Below are positions 11,901 to 23,916 of a stretch of DNA of 64,000 nucleotides, one piece after another. The stretch is from Henckelia pumila (taxonomy: Eukaryota; Streptophyta; Magnoliopsida; Lamiales; Gesneriaceae): contig NC_133121.1 of NCBI RefSeq assembly GCF_033568475.1, positions 744,001-808,000 of the forward strand, given 5' to 3'. The notes below the pieces were generated by a model. The model was given only the letters and a program-made list of their open reading frames with translations, was not told where the DNA came from and ran no database searches. Positions within the stretch are counted from its first letter, which is position 1. Each line of letters opens with the position of its first letter. Both the position numbers and the translations under genes were made by a program.

Positions 11901-14900
11901 ACATGGAAGGAAAGTTGGAATATAAAACATCGAAAAGTAGAAATAACTAATGTTGAAGTTTATACGAGTCAGAGAAGAGAATCATAATATGATCTAGAAA
12001 TTCCTGTCCAACTCCTTTGCTAATGCTTCATTCCACATATAAAACACAGTAATATTAAATCAACGCGGTTAAATGCGTGTAAAATCTAATGATTAATGTT
12101 ATTTATACTGTGATGTATATAATTATTTAGGGTTAATTGTATCAGGCCCTTGTGAAAAGTATGAAAGGCATAATGACCCCTAAAAATTATTAAAAAGTAA
12201 AAGTAACTACTGTTGAATTTTATAGTAGTCAGAAAAAAGAATGGTAATATGATCTAGAATTCCTATCCAACTCATTTGTTAATGCTCCATTCCCCAAATA
12301 AAAAGACACTTAAATTAAATCAACACGGTTAAATGCGTGTAATATCTAAGGAATAATAATATTAATGCTGTAATGTATACAATTATTTAGGACTAATTGC
12401 ACCAAGCTCCCAGTGAGAAGTATAAAAGACATAAAATAAAATCTCCTAAAAAAATAAAAAAGGGAAAATAACTAACGCTGAATTTTATAGGAGTTAGAAA
12501 AGAGAATCATAATCCGATCTATAAATCACTGTCCAACTCATTTTCTAATGCTTCATTCCGCATATAAAAACGCAGTCGTATAAAACCAACACAGTTAAAT
12601 GCGTGTAAAATCTAATGATTAATGTTATTTATACTGTGACGTATACAATTATTTAGGGCTAATTGCACCAAGTTCCCTGTGAAAAGTATAAAAAAGATAA
12701 ATCCCCCTAAAAACATCAAAAAGTAAAAACTGCTAAAATTTTATAGGAGTCGGAGAAGAGAATCACGATATGATTTAGAAATCTACAACCAACTCATTTG
12801 CTGATGCTCCATTCCACGGATAAAAACACACTTGTATTAAATCAACTCGGTTATATGCATGTAAAACCTAATGAAAAATGTTACTTATACTGTGATTATA
12901 CAATTATTTAGGGCTGATTGCATCAGGTCCCCCCCTGTGTAAAGTCGGAAAGACGTAAAACCTCCTAAAAATATTAATAGAGTAATATATCATTCATTTT
13001 AAAAATCAAACACATTTAACCCATTTGTCCAAAACACTCCAGCACATTTACCCCATTTTTTAGTGGTTATATGCCTGATTTTAAAAGAACATGACGTTTA
13101 AATGCAATTGATTTTAAAGAGTTGTTTTTTCGCATTCTCTATTTTTTACAGGGTACTGACGTAATTTGTCCCACATATTTATATGCAGTGAATATGCTCA
13201 ACAAAGCAATTTGTACCAGTATAACTTTAAATCTGTCCTCCCAACAATGCTTTTAGATCTCAAATAGTTACCCACTAAAGGAGGCATTAGTTGGCAACTG
13301 AAAGAAATCTTTTCCAAAATTCAACACAGTGAAACCAAACTAAATTACCCATGAGGATTCTGGAAAACATAAAAACTGAAACTATTGGAGTATCAGATTT
13401 ATGTAGAATTGTAGTTTTATGTGCTGTTAATATGTTTAGGTTTCGTGGACCACTTGTCTGCTTTTTGTAATTATCCTTCTTATTAATATAATGTATTATG
13501 TCTTATGTAAAAAAAATTGGTAGACCAAAACAAAATAGAAAGACATGTTGTGGAAACTAAAAATTTCCAAGTTGCAAAATATAATTTCCAGAGATAAGGA
13601 TAAATGAGATTCAGAGGAGAGTGTTTTGGCATTGGTCGAAGAAAGTCAAAGACATAAGAACAAGCGAATGTATGTGCCGAGAAACATACCATATAGGTGT
13701 GCAGAATGTGTCCTGGGTTTCTGTTCTTATATAACTAAAGTTCAAACCCTTTTTATTTTGTGTGAAAATATACAAATGCAATCTTTTGGGAAACCACTTA
13801 AAGTTGGTATTGTAACGATGTCTGGCTGAGTTATCAGACTTTTGTCCTCCTAAATTTGGAGTTTATTATGCTTAAAATTTTTCTTAGATTGCGCAGTTGA
13901 AAATGGGGATAAAGGAAAATTACAACTACTTGTGAGACGTAATAAGTTTCCACTTCAGGAATAGGTTATGTCCTTGATCCTCGCACTTAATTATGAATTA
14001 GTTGCATGACCTTCACCTTCTATGCAATCTGCTTTTGAGATGACTTAACAGCTTTTTGACAAGTCTTTACTCTTGAATGCTGGCCTTTTGAACTGGGAAA
14101 AGAATTAACAATCAGTAAGAGAAAAGCTCTTCACATGCCCATGTTAAATTTTGTTTTTCCCTTTTGGGGTCTAGGTGTGGCGAACCTCCTGTATATTCAC
14201 ATCCTCATTTAATTCTTTGTCTCTTTTTTTCCTGATTCTAACAATGATGAAACAAAATAGATGCTGTAACTGTTTACTAGCATTTTTTATTTTAGGCTGT
14301 GTGCAAGTAGTACATTTATAGTTGGATACTGGGGGGTCGATGGTATAAATATCTTACCAAAAGAAGATAAGTCGTAGTTCTTGATAAATGCGTTGGTTTA
14401 ACTATAAAGCATGCATGGTGGAAAAGATTTTCAGTCAGCCCTGAAGCCTATTGTTTTTTTTTTTTTTTTGATGGGTCCTGAAGCCTATTGTTGGCTGTCC
14501 ATATAAGTTACGCATGATTTCTATATTTAGTGAAAGTTCTCCCTTTGTTTATCCTTTTGAAAATTTCAAGAGTCAACCTCATTCAAATGGAAAGCAGAAA
14601 GTGGACGCCTCTTCTTGTCAGTCTGCTAAAATTTCATGTGAAGAATAGCGGGCATATTGTGAACGTTAATGAATGATTCAAGAAGAGATACCACTTCGCT
14701 ACTATCCTGAATCTTTTTATTCCCTGGACTTGGGATTAAGCATAGGCACAAATCATGCTTCACTGTTAGAATCAGGACATATTTTTTTCATGGAGCTCTA
14801 GATTACTTGTATGCGGTTAAATTGCTTTTAGCATAGTATGTTTGAAGTATTTCATGTGAAAGCATTCAGCTAATAGTGCTCTGGAATTTTACTTTTTTTT

Positions 14901-15999
14901 ATTGATTTTTGCAGCGAGGGAGAATTTTCATCCAGTGCATGTAAGGTTTCATTCTGTGTCTTACTAAGGTTTCACCTAGCCTATTAATAATAGTACTCTC
15001 TGTTTCATGCTTCACAATTTTCTTGGCCATCATGCTGTCATTGCTGAACATACATCCATGTCATCTCAGCTCATCCTTGCCCATATATTACTTATTTTGG
15101 GCCAGTCCATCCATCTTCTACATCCAGTGGGAGTGTCTCTGATGGACCCAGTTTTAATAATCCCTGGAGTGGCCCATCAGTTCAAAACGAAGTCCCTAGT
15201 TCCTATGGTTTTCCTTCTATAGATGCACATTTTCATGGTTGGGCCCATTCTCCTTTTGTTACTGGTAGCCGCGTTGGTGCTGCAGATCAAACTTCGATTC
15301 CATCTGTAAATCAGCGAGCTGCTAGGAATGGCTCCAACGTGCCAAGACCTGGAATGCACCCTTTTATTGTTGGTCACAGGTCAGTGAATTGACTGGCTTT
15401 TGATTTTAATCAGGGTTGCATCTGTTGCACGAAATAGATGGCAAATATATTTCTTAAAAGTGTTTATCAACTAAAAGTTTTCTACTTTCTGGTTTATAAA
15501 TTTCGAGTTATATAATGCTGACATGCATATATTCCGACAGTTCTGGTAGTAGAGCTCCAAGCTCCGTTACCACATCAATGCTTCCACCTTACCCAGGTAT
15601 TGTTGCGCGGCCTCGTGACCGTGTGCCATCGCTTCAAGCATATTTTCCGCAATCCAACAACCCCCAATGACACGAAATCCTCTGGTACCCACAGGGAGAA
15701 GATCCAACAGCCGCAGAGGTTTGGCGCAAGTTGTGCCTCTCACTTCATCATCAGATCAATTCTACTTCTTTTCTTCAAGCTCATCAGGAAGAACCTTTCA
15801 AGAAGCTGAAAATTCCCCTCAGGATCAATTTTATGCTTGGGACCGGGATTACCAGTCTTCCCTCCCCCTGAACCATGTTGATAGAGATTCAACGTGGGAT
15901 CCGTTTCACCCACCAGCTGGTGGATCTGAAACTGGAATGCGTTCCAGTGGTTTTCGACATAGACATGGATCAGAGAGGACACCACAAAATCGGCCATAG
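8959..15999 (+). CDS. RFI2: RING finger protein, RFI2-like E3 ubiquitin ligase (reading frame interrupted near the 3' end)
   Basis: Exons 8959-9121, 10275-10444, 10810-10868, 14915-14940, 15070-15379 and 15541 onward join in frame. The start is MGLGDADLL, as in RFI2 homologues; an in-frame ATG at 8872 is less likely. A RING domain spans residues 28-72 (CSIC, LQCGHQFHLDC, CPNC), followed by the RFI2-specific stretches KGQWLFANGSRPLPEF, VHWCPFGGLTRIPASF and the Pro/Ser-rich tail with PRDRVPSLQAYFPQ. RFI2 in Arabidopsis acts in red/far-red light signalling and the photoperiodic pathway. Intron 1 starts GC (CG|GCGAGT), a GC-AG intron. In exon 6 the frame stops at 15668-15670 (285 residues), yet the conserved tail (RRSNSRRGLAQV ... 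FQEAEN ... FYAWDRD) continues in another frame to 15999. Either one C is missing in the C-run 15661-15665, or a 98-base intron (15597-15694, GT-AG) is removed, which restores the frame (362 residues). Confidence 0.88.
11930..12990 (+). repeat. Four tandem copies of a ~260-bp unit inside RFI2 intron 3
   Basis: Marker blocks of the type TTTTATAGGAGTCAGA / GATCTAGAAAT / GTTAAATGCGTGTAAAA / ACAATTATTTAGGGCTAATTGCA recur with starts near 11944, 12203, 12467 and 12726, giving periods of about 259-264 bp. Copies differ by point changes and small indels, so the duplication is old. No coding potential or transposon ends seen. Confidence 0.8.
14440..14492 (-). repeat. Poly(A)-only retroposition scar in RFI2 intron 3
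   Basis: The 16-base word CCTGAAGCCTATTGTT occurs at 14440-14455 and identically at 14477-14492. Between the copies are only a T-run and GATGGGT. A perfect 16-bp duplication around a bare poly(T) tract points to LINE-machinery insertion of almost nothing but a poly(A) tail. Confidence 0.7.
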
Positions 16000-16953
16000 T
16001 TGTCTTACTATGTTAAATTGAAAACTGTGATTGCTATGACTGCAAAATCAATTATGTATGTTTGAGCAGCATTCGACAATGGTTGGAGTCTGCCTTGCAC
16101 GGCAGAGCTGAAACTATTGCGTGGCTTCGAAATTGTTGTGTTCCGTTTCTCTTAGCAGCCACGAGCTGTGTGGTTGCCCGTGGCTTTCTCATATCTGGCA
16201 CCTTTCCCCTATGGCTGACTAGGCTCGCAATTGAATCGGAACAGTTGCATATTAAAGGATTTCCATTTTGTTGGTTTTCCAAATATAATCTATTTGCTGA
16301 GTGTCTTGCTTTGGTGTAATGGGCTAGTCTTACAAGTTAAAGGCACAAAGCCTCGAGTTGTAAGCATTTAAATGTCAGTTGGATTTAGTTCCTCATGATA
16401 ATATCGTTTATTTATTTTTTTAATTAATACAGCCGCACCGCGCAAACTTTTAGCAGCATTGGTACAATTCAGATTTTCTACGCTGAAGTGGTGTATGCAC
16501 TCGGGCTAAAAAAAAACAAAACCACCACCCAAATATATTTTATCCATATCTTGTTGGGTAGAGAGTATTTAAAATTTCAAAGAGTATTATCTACTCTGTT
16601 AGCTTACTTGTTTAAAGACAGATTATAAGCGATAAACTTGGCCAAAATTATTTTGGCTTCGGAATTTTGTTCAAAACAAACAAATTATTGTAAGCCTTCC
16701 CGAAAATCTACAACTGATGTTGATGAAGTCGGGGACATCAAACCACACAAGAAATTAAAATATACAAGCAGAGTTGTAGTTTCACCAAACCTCCATAATC
16801 CCTTGCAGCTAATCCAGAGTACAGTCAAACAAAAGTTCGAAAGCACCTAAAATGGTATTCAACGATTCCTAATCTTAGTAAAGCATAAGATATCAAATCC
16901 CTCCCTATAAACACTATGCTCCTCAGCTTACTTTAATCGAAATTTTATCTGCT
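16000..16953. other. Convergent intergenic region (RFI2 and SR gene 3' ends)
   Basis: It contains the presumed 3' UTR of RFI2 (16000 to roughly 16430) and, on the other strand, the 3' UTR of the SR gene. Open frames of 67-85 codons on both strands (16052-16319) look like chance frames in UTR. No repeats noted. Confidence 0.5.
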
Positions 16954-19900
16954 TCAATCAGATCGCTCCTGCAACCATGAGAAAATCATAAAATGAGAGC
17001 ATGCAAACATAGTCAAGATGTCACATTGAAAAAAAACCACCAAAGAACACGCACCGAGTAAGATACCCTGTCCGAGTTGCTCCTGCTCTTGCTTGTGCTC
17101 GGTGTTCCCCTAGGACTAACACTCAGGCGTCTTCTTTGATGAAACTGGACAGTGACGAGCAGTTGATGATAGAAGCATATAACAGACTGCTATACACACA
17201 ACTAACAAAGTTACACTTACAGGTGATTCGGGAGATTTAGATCTTGAACGATACCTGCATGATTTCCATAAACCACCAATTCAGAACCAAAGAAGTTCGG
17301 ACTATAAAAGCAGCAGCGATAGGTAATCGCATCACATCCACGTTTTCATTTCCAAGTGGATTCATTTTTTTGGCTGGCTGGTCATTCAAACTCAAAAAGA
17401 TCCAAATGAAGAAAAGAGACTGCCAAATAATCGCCAGCAGCCAGCCACAGAAGGTTTTTCACTGATCGGACCAGCACAATCAGATAACTTTGTTTCAGCA
17501 ATGTAACAAACTGTGATCATATCAATCAAATGGCACTGAATAAGCAAACTAAATTTAACACCCACTCATCAATTTCGATTCCAACCAATCATTAATGGGC
17601 AACAGCCACACAAAGAACCTTAATTTAAACTACTAATTAGATTCAGTCGACAATGCTAAACTGAATCGCTTACTTCCACAAAGACGGAGTTGCAAGAAGT
17701 TGAGCACCATGCCACCAACTGTCAGGTATTTGTGACATGCAATCCCCCATAAGCAATGAAAAGCCATATCTCATGATTGTGGCATAGTAGTCTTAAAACT
17801 AGGAATCCAATTCAATGATCAATCTTCTCAGGCTTGAAAACAATGTGCAGACCAGTACCAAAGTTTGAACACATGGCGTCATAAGTAAATTCCCTAAAAC
17901 TCCATGTGAAAACCCATCAACATTCAAATATGATGCTTCAATTGGCAAAAGTCACGCAGTTATCTTTGAATGAAAACACGCACAAGAGTACATTTTAGTT
18001 TTTCAATATCTCAAATGCAAAAGGTGACTTAAACAAAGTACTGAGATCTTTTCGTGATAATCTTCTTTAACATCGTATTTTTTTAGAATGGGGTTTCAAA
18101 TAAAAAAAAGCATTATCTGTAAAAAGTTTGCTTAGCTCGACTGCAACATAAGAGATAGTCTCTCTCCAAATTATCCCTAGAGCAATTACCAAAAACTTAA
18201 GTCAATAGCCACAAAGAGCCTGAATGCCTGAAAATAACCTAAGATAAGCATTCTTTCTTGCATGAATATGTAGAGGGAGAATCAACGTATAGCGCAAGAA
18301 ATATAGCATAATCTAAAGTTAATTTTAGTAAAATTATCATAAATTTGCATCTGATTTACCAATATCATCAATTGACTTTTAGTTAATTTTCCCAGAAAAG
18401 TTGCAGCAAACAGCTCCGATGGCAACATCTTTTTACAACCAACCCTCGTATTTGCATTACCACACCTCAAGGCCCCAGATTCATATTGCACATAGGATAA
18501 CTTTAAACTCTTCATAGTATATCTGATAATATACTTTTTTCTCAACTTATCTAGATGTAAATAATGGTGGCAAAGTCAAAGGGAAAAGCCACTCATCATA
18601 CCTTGACACATTGCGAGGAGGTGATCTAGATCTTGACCTCGATGCAAACCTAAAGATGAGAATTTAAGGGTTAGAAACAAAACAGGTGCACAACATATTA
18701 TATTTGCAGAGCACTACACATATACATATAATATACATAAAATATTTATCTGTCTAATACTGCAAACAACCCATTTGGATTTTAAAAGACACCTTCTATC
18801 CCTGTAGTCATAATGGCTGTGACTGGGACTTCTTGAATAAGGACTAAGGCTCCTGGAATAACTATGCCTCCGGTCATACTCTTCAACCTGAAGTTTACAG
18901 ATACATGAATCAGTTTGATCTTCAAGAAAAACAAATACAAAATTGATATCTTCATAATAACATACCCGTATGTAAGCCCGAGAAAATTGATTACGAAATA
19001 GAGAGTCATCAAGCTTTCTAACCTACGTGTTGCAAGGATACCAGAACAGTGCAAAAGACAATGGAAATTAGTTCATAATCAGTCACCAAATTAATATAAA
19101 TCATTCTTAAAATACAAACTAAGGAGGCAGTCAAAATGACAATCGGTTTCAAAACTCAAAGGCATTAAATCTACTAACCGCGTATTTCATGTCATCAGAG
19201 TTTGTATAGTCAACGACTCCACGCATGCCTGTATAATTAACAAGAACAACAACATCATTGTCAATTATTATGTCAAAAAACCTAAGAAAAGGCAAATCAA
19301 TACTAGTGTATAATTATTACAATCACAATAATAATACTGAATTCTCTATACAGCTTTCCCAGAACACTGGAAACAGCACAGATGAAACTTAAGCAGCTAC
19401 CTAGATGATAATTACTGAGACATAAGGGATGAGATGGGTAGGGTTCATGAGAAAGATCAGACACCAAAAAACTGGTAATTACTTGAATCCACCAACTATC
19501 AAAATAAATCCACTAACAAAATAGCTCTCTCTCACTTCCGACACATTACTTCAAATAAATACGCACAGGCACACTTATCAACGGATTTCTAAATTTTAAA
19601 ATGTCAAATTCACAATAAACAAACCTAGCCCAAAAGCATTTCTAAACTAACAAAGAATCAAATTATCTCAAAATTACTTACTTAACCAATCAAAGAATTT
19701 TAAAAAATTTTGAGCTGCTAACAATTCAAAGCCTACCATCTAATCTTTTTTTTTTTTTTTGGGAACAAACCCACCATCTAATCTTTAGTGTTTCATGTAA
19801 GTTATGTTTCATCCATATCTCCTGGATATCTCGACATCCCATGTAACCGGGATCAAAGGGCATTCCAAACATAAGATCTTAAAAACTTAAACCTCGAGTT

Positions 19901-22809
19901 TTCAAATGCAACAAGGATAGACAAACTGATGTTCACCTCAAAGTTCAGTCATGACTAGAATCTGGATAGTGCGCAGCTTTATGCTGTCATTTTCATAAAC
20001 AAGTTCAGGCCCCTCAACTTAGAGCCTAACATCAAGGTTTATTGGGATTAAGCGGTCACTAATAAGCCACAACATAATTTTTGTTTACGCGTGACCACAA
20101 TGTCTAGCAAACAGGTATATGCATGTGACTCCCCATGCTTAATGCTGCCATCGGCATCTAGCTGACTCATTGGAAGAAACTGGATTTTGTACATATTCTC
20201 GGAGGTAATATCTTTGAATGTGTGTATAGTTCCTCAAGAAGTAATCGAAAGGTAACTCAAAGACAATCATTACATAGAACTGGTGAAACTACCATCATCC
20301 AGTGCCAATGTTTAGACGTATCAAATCCAAAATGAAGTCCCGAAAACCTCACGCAAAGCTTTCATAAAATATAACCAATTTCTTGGAAAACCTAATTGAA
20401 TATAGATAACGTTTTGGCATTTTGGTATCAAATGCATGGTGACATGAGGGAAAAACTACTGCAAGTCATTGACCTTACTACTTGTACTAATTCTTCTCCC
20501 GGAATATCCCAACCGATTGTTTTGTTATCCAAGTACTTACCATCAATCTGGGATTGCCAACACTGCATTTCTCATTCTTTTTACAAGTCTAAATACACGT
20601 CCCAGTTAACTCTCACAGAATCTGAACATCACAAACAGCATTTTTTGCATCTATAAATTTCTGTAATCCAAGTGCTTATCATCAAGGGATTGCCAACACT
20701 GCATTTCTCATTCTCTCCACAAATCAAAATTCGCATATCCCAGTAATTCTTACAGAATCAGTAAATTACAAAAAGCTTCTTTTCCATCTTTAAATGTCTT
20801 CCATGCCAAGATTGTCGTTCCATAATCTCTTAACTATTTACCAAGTGTACTAGAGAAAAAATTGGTGTAATTGTATGGTTTTTTTTGTTGTTTTCCTTTT
20901 TCTTTTTTTAATTCACCATGTTAAATTGCAATCTAGTCCCTGTCTTTTAATTTTTTTCAAATTCTATTATTTGAAATGGCATTTTTCTTCCTTATCAATT
21001 TTTACAATTACGGTATGACCTTATTTAAGCCTTCACTACTATTTACCATTATCATATTACACTTATTTGAATATGAATCGAATTAATGGTAAAAAAGACT
21101 ATACAAGCACGTAACCCATATGATGAGTCACTAGTATAATTTTTTTTTCTTTTTTGACGCAAGTCAATAGTATAAATTTAAGGTTCACTAAGTTAATGGA
21201 AAAATGTGTTTGTCCTTCTTAAAACACTAGCTCAATAAAATTTTGTCCTAATTCGTCATTTCTTTAAATACGATCATACTTCCTTTCACGACAGTCGAAC
21301 TTTATGCAGCAGCCTTTGAAGAGGTGTGAAAGTCCTAATACTAGGTTTTGTGCTACCAGCATCCATAGAGGTCTGAAACTAGACAGAAGTAAGATAATGT
21401 TGAACCAAATTGGTCGTGGATGAAATATTAAGGAGCCTTGGCCACATGCTCCAGATATATGTAGCATCATTGTGGAGTTTCCACTTTGTTTTGGTTAGGA
21501 AGCCAATTATCAACCTGTGTTAAAACACAGGCTTGATGCCTTCTGCTCTGAAAAGGGTAGGATCGCACTCATTCTGGTTTTCAACTCCGGGTTCAAAGAG
21601 GACAGCAGAGGAAGCACAAATTTCCATTTGAACTGCTTTCGCCTTCTCGTAGCAGCTGAGGCAGAATTCTATTTCACATAAAATTTAAAATTCAATGTCA
21701 TGATAATTACCATCTCGATCGCGGTAAACTTGAGAGAAACAGACATCTCCTGCTCGACGCATGTGATCCTACGAATACCGATTCAAGGAGGTGAATTACG
21801 ATGATACAGTGGAACAAATACTCTCCCCACAACCACATACATGCACCCACAGAGGGGAAGAGGCATACCTTTAAGTCTTGCCAAGAAGCAGAAGAAGGAA
21901 GCCCGGTAACCCTACCCCTATAATCAGACCGCTTTGAAATTCCCCCCAAACTACTCCCACTACTGTAGCTACTGTGGTGATCATATGATGGTAATCTTCG
22001 CCCTCCATGAGAAAGCTCAACCTACATCAACCAAAAAGAAATGGCAGATGTTTGAGATATGAGAACCATCAGCATTCTTATGATGTTGTAAAGAGTTAAA
22101 TAACTAACCCGTAACCTATAACGATCAAACTTATAACCATCTCGGCCACGAATAGCATCATCAGCATCACGTGGATCTTCAAACTGAAATAAAAAAGCAC
22201 CAAATTCATTATGGCAAAAAAAAAAAAAAAAGACCACCAAATTAAACTATTTAAGTAAATCTCATGAGGTAAAACCTAATAAGCATGATTTGTCATCAAC
22301 ATCATGATTTCCATCAAGCAATAATTTGCAGCGTCAAATTTCAAATGGTTGCTCACCTCAACAAAAGCATAACCAGGCGGTCTTGATGGAATTTTCAAAT
22401 CAATGGTAACTATAGGCCCATACTACAATAATAACCAAGAAGAGACGTAATTAGCTCACAGAAAATACTTAAAACTTCTTTGATTCAAAACACCGATGCC
22501 ATCTATTGTAAATAAAATATCCATAACATGTTATTCCGACAATAAGCTGTATAATTCACACAATCCAACATTAAAGTAATACTTTATGGCCAAAATTGCA
22601 TCCTTTGACTGCATGTGCATCTACAGTTGCGTCTCTTTCTGCTGAAGGTTGTAAAACAAAACTTTTTTTTTAAACCTTCAAATGAATTCAATACATGCAC
22701 AAGAAAGGGTAAAAAAAAATCAAACCTTGTAAAACAAATCTTCAACCTCACTCTCGCGAATGTCCTCAGGAAGATTGCCCACATAAATGGTACTGCTTGA
22801 GCGGCCCAT
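16954..22809 (-). CDS. SF2/ASF-type SR splicing factor (SR30/SR34 group)
   Basis: Twelve coding exons on the minus strand: 22726-22809, 22357-22422, 22109-22183, 21869-22021, 21711-21768, 19179-19228, 18966-19022, 18793-18887, 18602-18649, 17221-17254, 17055-17144, 16954-16968. All have GT-AG borders and join in frame to 274 residues. RRM1 (about 8-75) shows IYVGNLP (RNP2) and PPGYAFVEF (RNP1). RRM2 carries the diagnostic SWQDLKDHM heptad region at 121-129 (pseudo-RRM of SF2/ASF). An Arg/Ser-rich tail follows ([21 protein letters not shown]). It binds exonic enhancers and helps select splice sites in the nucleus. Intron 5 (19229-21710) is 2.5 kb, far longer than the rest; long introns in this family are often alternatively spliced. 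A 5' UTR intron (about 22813-23087) is likely. RS tail is rather Tyr-rich after RRM2. Exact paralogue not certain. Confidence 0.93.
19735..19786 (-). repeat. Poly(A)-only retroposition scar in SR intron 5
   Basis: ACCATCTAATCTTT occurs at 19735-19748 and 19773-19786 (14 bp, identical). The insert between is a T-run plus GGGAACAAACCC, about 24 bases. Same architecture as the scar at 14440-14492. Confidence 0.65.
21126..21175 (-). repeat. Poly(A)-only retroposition scar in SR intron 5
   Basis: AGTCAnTAGTATAA flanks at 21126-21139 and 21162-21175 (one mismatch in 14). The insert is T10-C-T6 followed by GACGCA. Confidence 0.5.
22198..22243 (+). repeat. Poly(A) tract with 9-bp flanking duplication in SR intron 2
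   Basis: CACCAAATT occurs at 22198-22206 and 22235-22243. Between are CATTATGGC, an A-run and GAC. Shorter duplication, so less certain than the others. Confidence 0.4.
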
Positions 22810-23624
22810 CACTGAGTTAATATCACAAAATTTACACAAGAATGAATAACAAAACAATTGCTCTATTTTAAATTGCATGCATAAAAAAAATTTTAATATC
22901 ACAGCACAACTATACCAAAATTCCAAGAAATAACCAAAAGCTTCCTCTTTTACACCGTAACGCTTCCCAAGACAATCACAAGTACGTCGAGATAAATGAT
23001 TCAAAGCGAAGTGGTGAAATTGAAAATCACGAGAGACTCGCAAACATAAAATCAATCAGCAAAACTAAGGTTAAACTGAAAAACCACCTGAGAAAAATCT
23101 TGATGTAGTAGTAGATATTCCAAAACACAGAAGAATCCCAGAAAACCGAGATGACGTACGTGTCAGCCAATGGAGTTTGTATTTACGGAATACCAACACG
23201 TCCCATTTTTTATTTATTAATAATTAAAAAAACTACATAAAAAAAAGTTTGAGAAAAAAATTAGAAAGACAGAACATTGCTCATAAATTCACGCAATATC
23301 AAAATTACATAACAAAGTGTATATATGAGAGTAAAATTGAAAATAAATTCCATTCGAAAAAAAATGGAAAATAAACTTTTGTTTCTTATAGATTTATAAT
23401 TTTGTTAAATAAATCCTAACTTTTTTAATTTTTTAAGTAAATATTTTTAAATGTTTTTGAATTTTTCCAATAAAGTTTTTCCTCTTTGCATTATGAGATT
23501 GTCTAAAGTAAGAGGTCATTCCTTAAAAAAAAAATTAACACAACAAAAAAAGCCTAAGAGGTCCTTATTTTTCGTGATTTGATAAAATAATATTAGTGAA
23601 ATTCTCCAAGTATTCATTTTCCTT

Positions 23625-23766
23625 CTATTTAAATCATTTTTTTTTTTTTTTTGAGTTGGGGGAGGGGGGATTTGTTACAATTGAATTTCGACTTAAAGGT
23701 TCGTCCCACACTTAAGATCTTGATGTCAGATGAGTTACACGTCATCAGCTCTATTTAAATCATTTT
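23625..23766 (-). mobile_element. tRNA-type SINE with perfect 16-bp target-site duplication
   Basis: CTATTTAAATCATTTT occurs at 23625-23640 and identically at 23751-23766. The ~110-bp insert between reads, on the minus strand, GAGCTGATGACGTGTAACTC, then a degenerate box-B-like GGGACGAACC, then a C-rich stretch and a terminal A-run. Orientation, poly(A) end and duplication are all as expected for a SINE. The perfect duplication suggests a fairly young insertion. Family name not assigned. Confidence 0.75.
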
Positions 23767-23916
23767 GAAATTAGATATTGAGTCCGTTTAGATTTTGTAG
23801 ATAATTTTTTAAAAAAATTGATTTTTTAAGTTATATTTTTTGATTTTTTAAAAAACTCAAATTTTGATTTTAAAAAGTATTTTGTTAAGCACTACCAAAC
23901 AACTTATTAACAGGGG

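Noticed and set aside
16062-16319. 85-codon open frame after RFI2
   Set aside because: Lies in the presumed 3' UTR, no known family, and overlaps a chance frame on the other strand.
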